A stretch of 64,000 bases of DNA from CAWGYQ01 sp963817395 (lineage in GTDB: Bacteria > Acidobacteriota > Vicinamibacteria > Vicinamibacterales > CAVPJW01). Location of the stretch: positions 558,001 through 622,000 of the forward strand of contig CAWFOC010000004.1 of NCBI GenBank assembly GCA_963817395.1, read 5' to 3'. Made by a program: the position numbers and the translations under genes. Positions within the stretch are counted from its first letter, which is position 1. The number at the start of each line of letters is the position of its first letter. The notes beneath the pieces were generated by a model. The model had not been told where the DNA came from. It saw only the letters and a program-made list of their open reading frames with translations, and did no database searches. Shown piece after piece: positions 1 to 9,871 of the stretch.

Positions 1-1
1 G

Positions 2-886
2 ATCGATCTGCACATGCATACGACTGCCTCGGACGGGCGCTGCAGCCCGACCGAGCTGGTTGGTCGGCTGGCCAGGGCGGGTATTACGGTCTTCAGCGTG
101 ACCGATCACGATACAACGGCGGGCCTCGTCGAATCGGCTGCCGCGGCGGTCCGCGCTGGTCTCGAGTTCATCCCCGGCACCGAGATCACCGCGGTCTACC
201 AAGGACGCGACGTGCACGTTCTTGGGTATTTCATCGATCCAACGACACCGGAACTGTCCGGTTTGTTGGCCGCGAGCCGCCAGAGCCGCGTGATTCGAGC
301 TCGGGAGATTGCCGCTCGGCTTGCGGCTCTCAACGTCCCCATAGACGTCGAGCGCGTGCTGGCTGCAGGCGGTGGCGCGCCCAGCGGCATTGCGATTGCT
401 CGACCCGTCCTTGCACGCGCTCTGGTCGAGGCGGGGCACGTGAGCAGCATCCGTGAGGCGTTCGACCGATACCTGGGGGAGAGCCAGCCAGCGTACGTGC
501 CCCGGCAGGGACGCTCGCCGGACGAGGTGGTCCAGGTGATCCGGTGTGCCGGCGGAGTGGCGTCCCTGGCCCATCCCGGAGTGCTCGGATGCGACGAGTT
601 GATCCCGCAGCTGGTCGACGCCGGGCTGGGAGCTCTCGAGACCTATCATAGCGACCACAGCACCGCGGACACCGGCCGATACCTCGGACTCGCCCGACAA
701 TACGGGCTGGCGGTAACGGGCGGCTCCGATTATCACGGCGACGGCGTGCGCCGCGCTGAATGTCTGGGCGTCGTGAGCCTTCCGCCCGACGAGTACCGGC
801 GGTTCTGCGGTCGGGCTCGTCAGCTGCGATCTGAAGACAGGCCACCACTTCCCGAGCCAGCGCGAAATACTACCGAACTCGGCTGA
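2..886 (+). CDS. PHP-domain phosphoesterase (RNase AM/YciV-like), 5' end cut by window
   Basis: Metal-dependent PHP hydrolase, closest in length and motif order to YciV/RNase AM-type 3',5'-nucleoside bisphosphate phosphatases. The frame is open from base 2, reading IDLHMHTTASDG. The first ATG (14) encodes the Met inside the metal-binding HxH, so the true start lies upstream of the window. Other PHP ligand motifs follow: TDHDT, GTEI, DVHVLGYF, SLAHPG, ETYHSDHS and GSDYHGD. About 294 residues are visible, so only a few N-terminal residues are missing. The specific substrate is inferred from resemblance only. It lies 49 bases upstream of the sulfurylase gene on the same strand. Confidence 0.85.
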   Translation: MDLHMHTTASDGRCSPTELVGRLARAGITVFSVTDHDTTAGLVESAAAAVRAGLEFIPGTEITAVYQGRDVHVLGYFIDPTTPELSGLLAASRQSRVIRAREIAARLAALNVPIDVERVLAAGGGAPSGIAIARPVLARALVEAGHVSSIREAFDRYLGESQPAYVPRQGRSPDEVVQVIRCAGGVASLAHPGVLGCDELIPQLVDAGLGALETYHSDHSTADTGRYLGLARQYGLAVTGGSDYHGDGVRRAECLGVVSLPPDEYRRFCGRARQLRSEDRPPLPEPARNTTELG

Positions 887-935
887 GACCGGACACTCGC
901 TCCGCGCCAGCCTATCTGAGACGACAGGAGACAGC

Positions 936-2684
936 GTGACTTCAGCAACCGGCATGCTCGACACAAACGCACTTATCGCGCCGCACGGCGGAACTCTTGT
1001 GAATCTGCTCGGCGACGAGCCCCGCAGACTGCAGCTCCGACAGGCCTCCCAATCCTGGCCGTCATGGGACCTCACGGCCAGGCAGATGTGCGACCTGGAG
1101 CTGCTCATGAACGGCGGCTTCTCGCCGCTCACCGGGTTCATGGGCCGCGACGATTACGAATCGGTCTGTCGGACCATGCGGCTTCAGAACGGCCTCCTGT
1201 GGCCCATGCCCATCACACTCGACGTCTCACCAGAGTTTGGCAAGACGTTGACGACAGGGGACACGATCGCGCTGCGTGATCCTGAAGGCGTCATGATCGC
1301 CACGTTGGCCGTCGATGACGTCTGGACGCCCGACCGCGAGGCCGAGGCGGTCGCGGTGTTCGGAACCGCCAGCTCCGAGCACCCTGGCGTGGCAGCGCTG
1401 CTCGGACACAATCGCACCGTCTACGTGGGCGGACGGGTGGAGGGACTTCAGCTTCCGCTCCACTACGACTACCCGTCGCTGCGAGCAACGCCAGCCGAGC
1501 TGCGTGACGAGTTTGCGCGCCGCGGGTGGACCAGAATCGTGGCGTTCCAGACCAGAAATCCGATGCACAGGGCCCATCAGGAGCTCACGCGTCGGGCAGC
1601 CGACGAGGTCGACGCTCGTCTCCTGATTCACCCGGTGGTCGGGATGACGAAGCCAGGGGATGTCGATCACTACACGCGCGTCCGGTGTTACCGCGCCGTG
1701 CTGTCAACCTACCCACCCGATCAGGCACACCTCGCGCTGTTGCCGCTGGCCATGCGGATGGCCGGTCCGCGCGAAGCGGTCTGGCACGCGATCATCCGGA
1801 AGAATCACGGATGTACGCATCTGATCGTCGGTCGCGACCATGCCGGTCCCGGACGCGATAGCGCCGGCACGCCGTTCTATGGTCCGTACGATGCCCAGGA
1901 GCTGCTACGTCAACACGAAAAGGAGCTCGGCGTCGGGATGGTGCCGTTCCGTCAGATGGTGTACGCGGTGGACTACGACCGGTACTTTCCCGAGGATGCC
2001 GTACCCGAAGGCGCCAAGGTCCTCGACATTTCGGGTACCGAGCTCAGACGACAGCTCGCGAACGGGGGAGAGATTCCGTCCTGGTTCACCTATCCCGCAG
2101 TCGTGACCGAGCTGCGGTCGACGCACCCTCCGCGCAGCGCCCAGGGCCTGACGGTGTTCTTCACGGGTCTTTCCGGCTCGGGCAAGTCCACCATTGCCAA
2201 CGCGCTGCTCGTGAAGCTCCTGGAACGGGGAAGCCGTCCCGTGACGCTGCTGGACGGCGACCTGGTGCGCAAGCATCTTTCGTCGGAGCTGGGGTTCTCC
2301 AAGGAGCACCGCGACATCAACATCCGGCGCATCGGCTATGTCGCGTCCGAGGTCACCAAGAACGGCGGCATCGCCCTGTGCGCACCCATCGCGCCCTATG
2401 ACCAGGTGCGGAAGGAAGTGCGGCGCATGATCGAGCCGCTCGGCGCGTTCATCCTGGTCTTTGTGGCGACCCCTCTGGAGGTGTGCGAGGCTCGCGACCG
2501 GAAGGGGCTGTACGCCAAGGCGCGCGCAGGAATCCTTCAGCAGTTCACGGGAATCTCCGATCCGTACGAAGAACCCATCGATGCCACCCTGACGATTCAG
2601 ACGACCGAGCTGTCGCCCGGGCAGGCCGCCGATCGGATCATCGGGCTGCTCGAGGAGGAGGGCTACTTGGCGCCTGTGGTGTGA
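936..2684 (+). CDS. bifunctional sulfate adenylyltransferase / adenylylsulfate kinase
   Basis: 582-residue fusion that would activate sulfate to APS and then phosphorylate it to PAPS in the cytoplasm. The N-terminal ATP sulfurylase part (about 30-395) shows GFSPLTGFM, the nucleotide-binding QTRNPMHRAH and LIVGRDHAGPG. The C-terminal APS kinase part (about 400-582) has the P-loop GLSGSGKST near residue 403, DGD, and an FVATPLEVCEARD segment. The start is GTG at 936 with ACAGGAG just upstream. PAPS feeds either assimilation or sulfation of polysaccharide. Its position next to an EPS locus is suggestive, but no sulfotransferase is visible in the window. Confidence 0.95.
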   Translation: MTSATGMLDTNALIAPHGGTLVNLLGDEPRRLQLRQASQSWPSWDLTARQMCDLELLMNGGFSPLTGFMGRDDYESVCRTMRLQNGLLWPMPITLDVSPEFGKTLTTGDTIALRDPEGVMIATLAVDDVWTPDREAEAVAVFGTASSEHPGVAALLGHNRTVYVGGRVEGLQLPLHYDYPSLRATPAELRDEFARRGWTRIVAFQTRNPMHRAHQELTRRAADEVDARLLIHPVVGMTKPGDVDHYTRVRCYRAVLSTYPPDQAHLALLPLAMRMAGPREAVWHAIIRKNHGCTHLIVGRDHAGPGRDSAGTPFYGPYDAQELLRQHEKELGVGMVPFRQMVYAVDYDRYFPEDAVPEGAKVLDISGTELRRQLANGGEIPSWFTYPAVVTELRSTHPPRSAQGLTVFFTGLSGSGKSTIANALLVKLLERGSRPVTLLDGDLVRKHLSSELGFSKEHRDINIRRIGYVASEVTKNGGIALCAPIAPYDQVRKEVRRMIEPLGAFILVFVATPLEVCEARDRKGLYAKARAGILQQFTGISDPYEEPIDATLTIQTTELSPGQAADRIIGLLEEEGYLAPVV

Positions 2685-2953
2685 ACCGCGGGTCAGGGCC
2701 TGTCAGGCCTGGAAGTCCCCCTGTTCGGCCACCGCATCTCTCCAGCCACCCCTCGACGACGCCAGGTAGTACACTGGGCGGCAGACTGAAGTGTCTATGC
2801 TCGCGCCAGGAAGACTTTTATCAGCGATTCCGGGCTTTTCATGGCGGCGACGACGCCTGAGACCGCGCGCCGCACACCCACACCAGGTTCCCAGTGATGA
2901 GATAAGATCTTTACATTCAGTTATTTACTGGTGTTTTGCCCAATGACACCTGA

Positions 2954-2969
2954 TGGCTGGCTCTTTGCA
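2954..2969 (+). promoter_or_regulatory. candidate sigma-54 (-24/-12) promoter for ntrC1/EPS operon
   Basis: TGGCTGGCTCTTTGCA: GG at 2955-2956 and GC at 2967-2968 with the required 10-base spacing. By hand count it matches about 10 of 12 conserved positions of TGGCACG-N4-TTGCW. It sits about 195 bases upstream of the preferred ntrC1 start. It is the only convincing element in the 479-base gap 2685-3163. The upstream part of that gap (about 2880-2940) is AT-richer than its surroundings and could hold activator or IHF sites, which I cannot define. Confidence 0.6.
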
Positions 2970-3163
2970 ATCCGAGACGTCCGCGTCTTCGAAAAGGGCT
3001 GAACGAGCTCCCCCAGAACGTGGACATCCCTTCCTCAAGCGCGGGATACGACTCAATGGGTTTGCAGGTCGGCCACCGGGCTGATTCTGGCAGGCGGGGC
3101 GGTGCTGGGGGCTCGCGAGCGCCGGCGTGCCGGCGGCTGTGGTGGACGGTTCAAGGAACGGTC

Positions 3164-4231
3164 ATGAGAAATAACGGTCAGAGTGAGTTGGTTGGCGCGA
3201 GCGCCTCGATGATCGAGCTGAAGCAGGAGATCGCGCGGGTTGCGCGCTCCGAGGCGAAGGTGCTGATCACAGGCGAGAGCGGCGTGGGCAAGGAGCTGGT
3301 TGCTCAAGCCATCCACATGCAGAGTCCCCGGAGCAGTCGGTCATTCATCGCGGTGAGCTGCGCCGGCTTGCCGGAGACCCTCCTCGAGTCGGAGCTGTTC
3401 GGGCACGTCAAGGGCAGCTTTACGGGCGCGTATCGTGACAAGCCCGGGAAGCTCGAGGTGGCCGATCAAGGCACGATGTTCCTGGACGAAATCGGCGAGA
3501 TGAGCCTTCGGATGCAGGGTCTTCTGCTGCGATTCCTCGAAACAGGCGAACTCCAGAAAGTGGGCGCCGATCGGGTGGGAGGCCGCGTCGACGTGCGCGT
3601 GGTGGCGGCGACCAACCGTAACCTCCGCGAGATGATCACGCAGGGTCTCTTCCGGGAAGACCTGTTCTATCGCCTGAACGTCATTCATCTCGTCGTCCCG
3701 CCGCTCAGAACACGCAAGGAAGACGTGCTGGAGCTGACCGAGCACTTCCTCGCGCAGTTCACGCGGAACAACGGCTATGTCGTGCGGGGGATCTCACCCG
3801 AGGCGCTTTCGGCGCTGAGCGACTACTTCTGGCCCGGCAACGTCCGCGAGCTCGAGAATGTCGTCGAACGTCTCGTGGTCACCGGTCGGAACGAGGTTGT
3901 CACGATTGATGACCTGCCGACGGAGGTTCGTTCGGCTGATGGCATGAGCGTTCGGCCGAAGCGTGAGCGCCGGCGGACGGTGGCCGACGATCTGTACAAG
4001 CGCCTGCTCGACGAGCGCGAGTCGTTCTGGACGACGGTGTACCCTCTGTATATGCGGCGTGAGATCACGCGGTCCAATGTCCGCGACCTCATTCGGAAGG
4101 GCCTCGAGGAGGCGCGCGGCAACTACAAGATCGTCGTCAAGCTCTTCAACATGGAGCAACGCGACTACAAGCGGTTCCTGAACTTTCTGCGCAAGCACGA
4201 CTGCCAGCTTCCGTTCAAGGAATACAGGTAG
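3164..4231 (+). CDS. sensorless sigma-54-dependent transcriptional activator (ntrC1)
   Basis: AAA+ activator of sigma-54 RNA polymerase. ATG 3164 (AAGGA before it) is preferred over an upstream in-frame start at 3020, because the two paralogs in this window begin at the same point (NGQSELVGAS / YHQLIGSS). Domains: AAA+ from about residue 5 to 240 with Walker A GESGVGKE, the sigma-54 contact loop GSFTGA (canonical GAFTGA), Walker B MFLDEIGEM, sensor I ATNR, arginine finger REDLFYRLN and WPGNVREL. There is no receiver, GAF or PAS domain. The last 80 residues form a divergent Fis-like DNA-binding module (GNYKIVVKLFNM...DYKRFLNFLRKH) shared with ntrC2 and ntrC3. It lies 5 bases upstream of the export gene, so it probably heads the EPS operon. 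Confidence 0.9.
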   Translation: MRNNGQSELVGASASMIELKQEIARVARSEAKVLITGESGVGKELVAQAIHMQSPRSSRSFIAVSCAGLPETLLESELFGHVKGSFTGAYRDKPGKLEVADQGTMFLDEIGEMSLRMQGLLLRFLETGELQKVGADRVGGRVDVRVVAATNRNLREMITQGLFREDLFYRLNVIHLVVPPLRTRKEDVLELTEHFLAQFTRNNGYVVRGISPEALSALSDYFWPGNVRELENVVERLVVTGRNEVVTIDDLPTEVRSADGMSVRPKRERRRTVADDLYKRLLDERESFWTTVYPLYMRREITRSNVRDLIRKGLEEARGNYKIVVKLFNMEQRDYKRFLNFLRKHDCQLPFKEYR

Positions 4232-4236
4232 CTCCT

Positions 4237-4878
4237 ATGACCAGCCGAACCCTCGTGATTCTCGTGATTGCCGGTGTTATCAGCGTGCCGGGCGCCTTTG
4301 CGCAGTCGAGCGCGCCTTCACCACCGGCCAGCCCGCCTGCACCGGCGGTGACCCCACCGCCAGCGGCCGCGCCTTCAGGGGCCACCGCGCTGCCGGACGA
4401 CTATGTGATCGGCGCCGAGGACGTCCTGGGCATTGTGTTCTGGCGGAATCAGGACTTGACGGTGGATGTGACGGTCCGTCCCGACGGGAGGATTTCTCTG
4501 CCGTTGCTCAACGATATCCAGGCCGCCGGCCTCACGCCCGAACAGCTGAGGCTGAAGTTGGTGGAGGCTTCCGCTCGCTACCTGGAGGATCCAACCGCGA
4601 CGGTCGTTGTCAAACAAATCAACAGTCGCAGGGTATACATTACGGGCCAGGTCGCGCGTCCCGGTCCCTACCCGTTGATGACATCCACCACGGTGCTGCA
4701 GCTGTTGGCGATCGCCGGCGGTTTGACCGAGTACGCCGACTCCAAGAACATCGTCGTGATGCGCACGGAGGGCGGCAAGCAGTTGTCGTTCCCGTTCGAC
4801 TACAAGGCCATCATCAAGCGTAAGAACCTGCAGCAGAACATCGTGCTCAAGCCTGGTGACACGGTCGTTGTTCCCTGA
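4237..4878 (+). CDS. polysaccharide export protein (Wza/PrsE-like, SLBB domain)
   Basis: 213-residue periplasmic/outer-membrane export protein. It has an N-terminal signal peptide (hydrophobic VILVIAGVISVPGAFA), a Pro/Ala-rich linker (about 24-50), a Poly_export domain (about 52-130, DYVIGAEDVLGIVFWRNQDL) and one SLBB domain (RVYITGQVARPGPYPL). It ends LKPGDTVVVP. No lipobox cysteine is seen, unlike classical Wza. The short single-SLBB form matches the export protein of XrtA loci. It starts 5 bases after ntrC1 and is followed by the beta-barrel gene. Confidence 0.9.
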   Translation: MTSRTLVILVIAGVISVPGAFAQSSAPSPPASPPAPAVTPPPAAAPSGATALPDDYVIGAEDVLGIVFWRNQDLTVDVTVRPDGRISLPLLNDIQAAGLTPEQLRLKLVEASARYLEDPTATVVVKQINSRRVYITGQVARPGPYPLMTSTTVLQLLAIAGGLTEYADSKNIVVMRTEGGKQLSFPFDYKAIIKRKNLQQNIVLKPGDTVVVP

Positions 4879-4883
4879 GGACG

Positions 4884-6251
4884 ATGAGGCATTCAGTGAC
4901 GACCCGAATTCTCGTCTGCCGTGTCTTGGCGGGGGCCGCCATTGTCGTGGGCGTCAGTCAGAACGCGTCCGCGCAGCAGCAGCGCCGCCGCCTCCGGCGC
5001 AGTCGCCGGAGCGGGCGCCGCAACGCCCGTACGACGGCGTGTTCGGGCCTCGCCCCGGGGCTGGTCCAAACGCGCCGGGTGAGCGTCATACGCTCGATCT
5101 CATGTTGAACGTGACCGAAGGGTACGATGACAACGTGCTGGCCGATCAGCAGGGGGTTGGCGGCGGATCACCCTCACCGCTCCATCAAGTTGGCGGATTC
5201 TTTACGGCGGCCAGCGCTTCGCTCAGTTACGCGCGGCCAGGCGAGCGGGTGGGGTTCGGCGCGTCCGGGGGGGCGACGTATCGCTACTACCGGGGGTTCG
5301 AGCGTCTTACCGGGCCGAGTTACTACGGAGGTGCCGGGATCTCGACGACGTTCGGTAACACGGCCTTCGCGCTGAACCAGAGCGCCTCCTATTCGCCCTT
5401 GTACTATTTCGGGGTGTCCCCCGTTGTCGGTACGCCGCCGCCGGGTCAGGTACCGCTTCCCAGCCCCGATTCGGCGGTCGGGCAGCTCGAGGGCCTTACC
5501 CTGGGCACCAGCGCGTCGGCGAATACGGAGCTCTCGAGTCGCTCGTCGCTCCAGTTTCTAATACGATTTTCAGATGGATGCCTTTGCGAGCGACGTCTCG
5601 ACGGTGCGGTCACAACATGCCAGCGCCGGGTACCGGCGCAGCCTGACGCGGAACGCCGGATTGCGGATAGGCTACGGATACTCGGAAGGCCGGTATAGCC
5701 TCGTCGAGTCGGGCCAGGGCCCAACCCGGCAGCACGACCTGGACATCGGCGTGGACTACAGGCGCTCGTTGTCGCTGACGCGCCGCGTCACGTTTGCATT
5801 CAGCACGGGCTCGGCCATCATCCAGACGCAGTCGGACACGCATTATCGAGTCGTGGGCAACGCGTCGCTGAACGCCGCGTTCAAGCGCACCTGGAACGCG
5901 AACTTGACCTACGACCGCGGAGTTGAGTTCGTCGGCGGTTTCGAAGAGCCGTTCTTCTCGGACTCCTTGATTGCGTCCGTCGGAGGGTTGTTGTCGCCAC
6001 GCCTGTCTTACCGCGGAACCGTGAGCTATTCACTCGGATCGGTCCTGGAGGAAAGCTCGGCCGGGTACGATACCGGGGTCGTGTCGAACCGCCTCCAGTA
6101 CGCCTTGACCCGCTACGCGGCGTTGGACGCGGAGCACGTCTACTATCAATATGACTTCGATCCCACGATTGCGCTGCCGACCAGCATGCCCCAGAACCTG
6201 GGCCGCCAGGGCGCTCGCGTGGGGCTGTCGGTATGGCTTCCGGTCTTCTAG
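4884..6251 (+). CDS. outer-membrane beta-barrel protein of XrtA/EPS locus (two frame breaks)
   Basis: Probable EPS-associated outer-membrane protein of about 450 residues. A signal peptide (hydrophobic VLAGAAIVVGVSQNASA) starts at ATG 4884. The frame then shifts near 4975-4990 (one base missing in a GCAGCAGC run) into PPPPAQSPERAPQRPYDGVFGP. It shifts back at about 5553-5561, just before YDFQMDAFASDVS, and runs to the stop at 6251. The body has alternating aromatic/Gly strands (DLMLNVTEGYDDNVLA, SLSYARPG, TYRYYRGF) and ends in the aromatic strand VGLSVWLPVF, typical of a barrel. Its position between export and chain-length genes is typical for XrtA loci. Confidence 0.75.
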
Positions 6252-6262
6252 TGAGGTGAGTC

Positions 6263-7853
6263 GTGTTGCCAGGCAAGAATTACACCCCGGCTGATATCAC
6301 GCGGGTGCTCCGGCGCCGTTGGAAATCTCTCATCCTGCCGTGGATCCTGGTCGCCGTGGCGACGGTGCTCATCACGCAAAGGCTGCCCAACTGGTATCGC
6401 TCGGAAACGCTGATCCTCGTCGTTCCCCAGCGGGTTCCCGAGACCTATGTGCGGTCCACCGTGACCACGCGGATCGAGGATCGGTTGCAGTCGATCAGCC
6501 AGCAGATCTTGAGCCGGACCAGACTGGAACGCGTGATTCAGGACTTCGAGCTCTATCCGAGCGAGCGTGCGGCTCAACCCCATGGAGGATGTCGTCGAGC
6601 AGATGCGCCGGGACATTGACGTTCAGATCGTGAAGGGCGATGCCTTCCAGATCAGCTATGTGTCCAAGGAACCGCGGACCGCGATGCGCGTCACGGAGCG
6701 GCTCGCGTCCCTGTTCATCGAAGAGAACCTCCGCGATCGGGAGGTGCTCGCACAGGGCACCAGCGAGTTTCTCGATTCCCAGCTGGCCGACGCGCGCCGC
6801 CGGTTGATCGAGCACGAGAAGAAGCTCGAGGCGTACCGTCGCCAATTCAGCGGGCAGCTCCCGACGCAGGTGACGGCGAATCTGGCGGCGCAGCAGAATA
6901 TCCAGGTACAGCTCCAGACACTGACCGAAGCGCTCGACCACGACCGCGAACGGCGGCTGGTGCTCGAGCGGGCGCTCGCCGAAGCGAGCCTTGCCGGTGC
7001 CTCCCAGAACCGCTCCGGTCTCCGACGGGGACGGCTCGCACGGCCGGTGGCGTCGCGCCGCTTGCGGGCGTGACGGCGGCCCAGCAGCTGCAGGAGGCGA
7101 CGCGGGTGTTGCGCGCGATGGAGCTGCGCCTCAAGCCTGAGCACCCGGACATCATCCAACTGAAGCGGACGATTCGTGAGCTCCAGAAGAAGGCGGATAC
7201 CGAGGCCCTGGAACGTCCGGTCTCACCGGAGCTGGCCTCCGATTCGTCCACGGTCGATCCCGAGGAAGCACAGCGGCGCCGCCGTATCAGCGAGCTTCGC
7301 AGCGAGCTGCGGAGCCTCGAGGTCCAGATGGCGGACCGTCAGGCCGAGGAGAAGCGGTTACGCGCGCAGAATTCGGTCGTACCAGGCCCGGCTCGAGGCG
7401 GCGCCCACACGGGAGTCCGAGTTGATCGAGCTGACGCGCGACTACGACACGCTGCAGGGGGCCTACACGAGCCTGTTGTCGAAGAAGGAAGATGCGCAGG
7501 TTTCGGCCAATCTCGAACGCCGCCAGATCGGCGAGCAGTTCAAGGTTCTCGATCCGGCGCGCCTGCCGGAGCGGCCTTTCAGTCCGAAGCGCTTGCAGCT
7601 GAACCTTTTCGGTGTGCTGTTCGGCCTCGGTTTCGGAGCCGGTCTCGTCGCCCTGATGGAGGTGCGAGATTCGACGCTCAAGACGGACGAGGACGTCGTG
7701 AGCACGCTGAATCTGCCAGTGCTGGCCATCATTCCCACGATGCTGACGACAATCGAGCGGAAGCGCCAGCGTCGTCGGCGGATGCTCATTTCGGCAACAA
7801 CCACAGCCACGATCATCGTGGCGGCGATTGTTTTCTGGTCGCTGAAGTCCTGA
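6263..7853 (+). CDS. XrtA-type polysaccharide chain-length determinant (Wzz/GNVR; three frame breaks)
   Basis: Inner-membrane polysaccharide co-polymerase controlling EPS chain length. GTG 6263 has GAGGTGAG upstream. The N-terminus (about 1-120) has a Wzz segment with a transmembrane helix (LILPWILVAVATVLI). The middle is coiled coil (LADARRRLIEHEKKLEAYRR; IRELQKKADTEAL), followed by a GNVR-like region (PARLPERPFSPKR). Two C-terminal membrane segments (NLFGVLFGLGFGAGLVAL; SATTTATIIVAAIVFWSL) end the protein at 7853. Single-base breaks lie near 6565-6575, 7020-7075 and 7365-7380; each continues the same protein in another frame. It lacks the kinase domain, which is encoded separately by the cpsD-like gene. 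Confidence 0.85.
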
Positions 7854-7868
7854 TTTGCTGGTGGAGTG

Positions 7869-8850
7869 ATGTACGCACGGTTCTTCGGTCTCAATGAGTC
7901 GCCGTTCGAGCTGACCTCGAACCTGCGCTACCTGTTCCTGACGCCCAAGCATCGGGCGGTGTTGAGCACCCTTCAGTACGGGATCAGCTCACGGAAAGGC
8001 ACGACGCTGCTCGTCGGCGAGGCCGGTACGGGAAAGACGACGCTGATCCGGGCGGCGCTGGCGGCGCAGCGCGACGAATCAGCCAGTTGCATCTATCTCA
8101 GCAACCCGACGTTGAACCGCGAGGAGTTCTTGGAGTTTCTCGCGCGAGGGTTCTCACTGGGACCGTTGGCGGAGCAGTCCAAGACCGACTTTCTGGCCGA
8201 GCTCGAGCGTGCCCTGCGCCGGCAGGTCGACGAGGGCCGCGTGACGGCTCTCGTGATCGACGAGGCGCAGAGCCTGTCGTACGAGCTGCTCGAAGAGGTT
8301 CGCCTTCTGGCGAACATGGAGACCGATTCGGGAAAGCTGCTGCCGGTCGTGCTGGCGGGACAGCCCGAGCTCGCCGATCGGTTGAACGAGCCGTCGCTCC
8401 GGCAGCTGAAGCAGCGCATTGCCCTTCGATGCGACCTGCGGCCCCTGGACCTGCGCGAAACGGCCGCGTATATCGCGGCGCGACTGCGATCGGCGGGTGG
8501 TGACGGACGCGATGTGTTTACCCGCGAGGCAGTCGTCGCGATTCACGAGCAGTCACGGGGCATTCCGCGAACCATCAGCGTGATCGGCGACAACGCGCTC
8601 ATCAACGGATTCGCCGTCGGCCGCCGGCCTGTGGGTCACGATCTGGTCATGGAAGCGTGCCGCGATCTTGATTTCAACCAGGACCCGGCCCCGGCGCTCG
8701 CCGACCCGATCACCGACGTCTCCGGAGCGAGTGACCGTGCCGACCGCGATCCCGGCGAGGCCCCGGGAGGACGAGAGTGTTCGGAAGACACCGGAGCTGC
8801 CCTCGCTCTTCAGTCATGTCAACAAGCGCCGGCGTTTCTCATTTTTCTAA
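7869..8850 (+). CDS. XrtA-associated AAA ATPase (ExeA-like; frame break near C-terminus)
   Basis: P-loop ATPase of the ExeA/TIGR03015 type that accompanies XrtA EPS loci; its exact role is unknown. ATG 7869 has GGTGGAG before it. The N-terminus MYARFFGLNESPFEL is typical. Walker A is GEAGTGKTT (about 47), Walker B LVIDEAQSLS and sensor ATNR-like region VVLAGQPELADRL. As written the frame runs on to 8879 with an unconvincing tail. A shift between about 8690 and 8790 gives SLFSHVNKRRRFSFF ending at 8850, which looks like the genuine basic-aromatic C-terminus. The downstream cpsD-like gene starts 47 bases later. Confidence 0.85.
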
Positions 8851-8897
8851 TCATGAGCACGCGGCACCGACTCTCGTGAGGCCGTTGAGGAATAGCA

Positions 8898-9842
8898 ATG
8901 TCTCGCATAGAAGAAGCACTGAAGAAGTCTGGCGCTACGCTGAAGCTGCCCACTGAAGCGCCGCGGCAGGCCCCGGTCGATCTGGAACAGTTCCCGGCCG
9001 GACGCTCGGAGCCCGTCCCCGCGCCCCCGCTGGCCGATGGTCTGGGGATCTACGCGACCGAGCGCGAAGCGCATGACGAGCCGGTTCATTCCGTGCCGCC
9101 CCTGACGGCACCGGTGCCTCCTCAGGTCGCCTCGACCATGGCCATCTTCAGCGACGCATACAATGAGCGGCTCGTCGTCTCGTCGGCGACGCCTCCCGCA
9201 CCGGTCGAACAGTACCGCCGGCTCGCGGCGACCCTCCATCAAGCGCAGCTCGATCACGGCATCAAGACGGTCATGGTGGCAAGCGCGCTCGCGGGCGAAG
9301 GCAAGACCTTGACGGCGACGAATCTGGCGCTGACGCTGAGCGAATCCTATCGACGCCGGGTGCTGTTGATCGATGCCGATCTGCGCCGCCCGATGATCCA
9401 CGAGGTCTTCAAGATCCCGAACGTCTCTGGCTTGTCGGAGGGAATCAACGCGTCACGGGATCAGAAGCTGTCACTGGTCGAGCTCTCTCCCCATCTCTCG
9501 GTGCTCACCGCAGGGCGACCCGAGGCGGATCCGATGAGCAGCCTGACGTCCGAACGCATGCGTCGCCTGCTCCAGGAGGCCTCGGAACGATTCGAGTGGG
9601 TCGTCCTCGACACCCCGCCCGTGGGGTTGTTGTCGGATGCCACGCTTCTTGCGGACATGGTGGATGTCTCCATTCTCGTGATTGCCGCCGGCATGGCTCC
9701 CTTTGAAGCGGTCAACAAAGCCGTGGCTGCCCTCGGACGCGACAAGATCATCGGCGTGGTGCTCAACAGGGTGGAGGAGCGCCCGTCCTCGAACGGAGAC
9801 TACTACCACCGTTACTACTCGAACGACGCCGCGCGCCGGTAG
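8898..9842 (+). CDS. CpsD/CapB-family tyrosine autokinase
   Basis: 314-residue cytoplasmic BY-kinase that partners the chain-length protein. Motifs: Walker A SALAGEGKTLTATNLA (about 127), Walker A' LLIDADLRRP (about 155) and Walker B VVLDTPPVGLLSD (about 236). The C-terminus has a tyrosine cluster (DYYHRYYSND), the usual autophosphorylation tail. The first 95 residues are a variable Pro-rich linker starting MSRIEEALKKSG, typical of the XrtA version. GAGGAAT precedes ATG 8898. It lies between the ATPase and the priming transferase, all co-directional. Confidence 0.93.
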   Translation: MSRIEEALKKSGATLKLPTEAPRQAPVDLEQFPAGRSEPVPAPPLADGLGIYATEREAHDEPVHSVPPLTAPVPPQVASTMAIFSDAYNERLVVSSATPPAPVEQYRRLAATLHQAQLDHGIKTVMVASALAGEGKTLTATNLALTLSESYRRRVLLIDADLRRPMIHEVFKIPNVSGLSEGINASRDQKLSLVELSPHLSVLTAGRPEADPMSSLTSERMRRLLQEASERFEWVVLDTPPVGLLSDATLLADMVDVSILVIAAGMAPFEAVNKAVAALGRDKIIGVVLNRVEERPSSNGDYYHRYYSNDAARR

Positions 9843-9871
9843 ACCGCGACGCGGCAAGGGAGACATGCGGG

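Noticed and set aside
3020..3163. 48-residue upstream extension of ntrC1
   Set aside because: Gly/Arg-rich, not present in the paralogs; ATG 3164 has its own ribosome-binding site.
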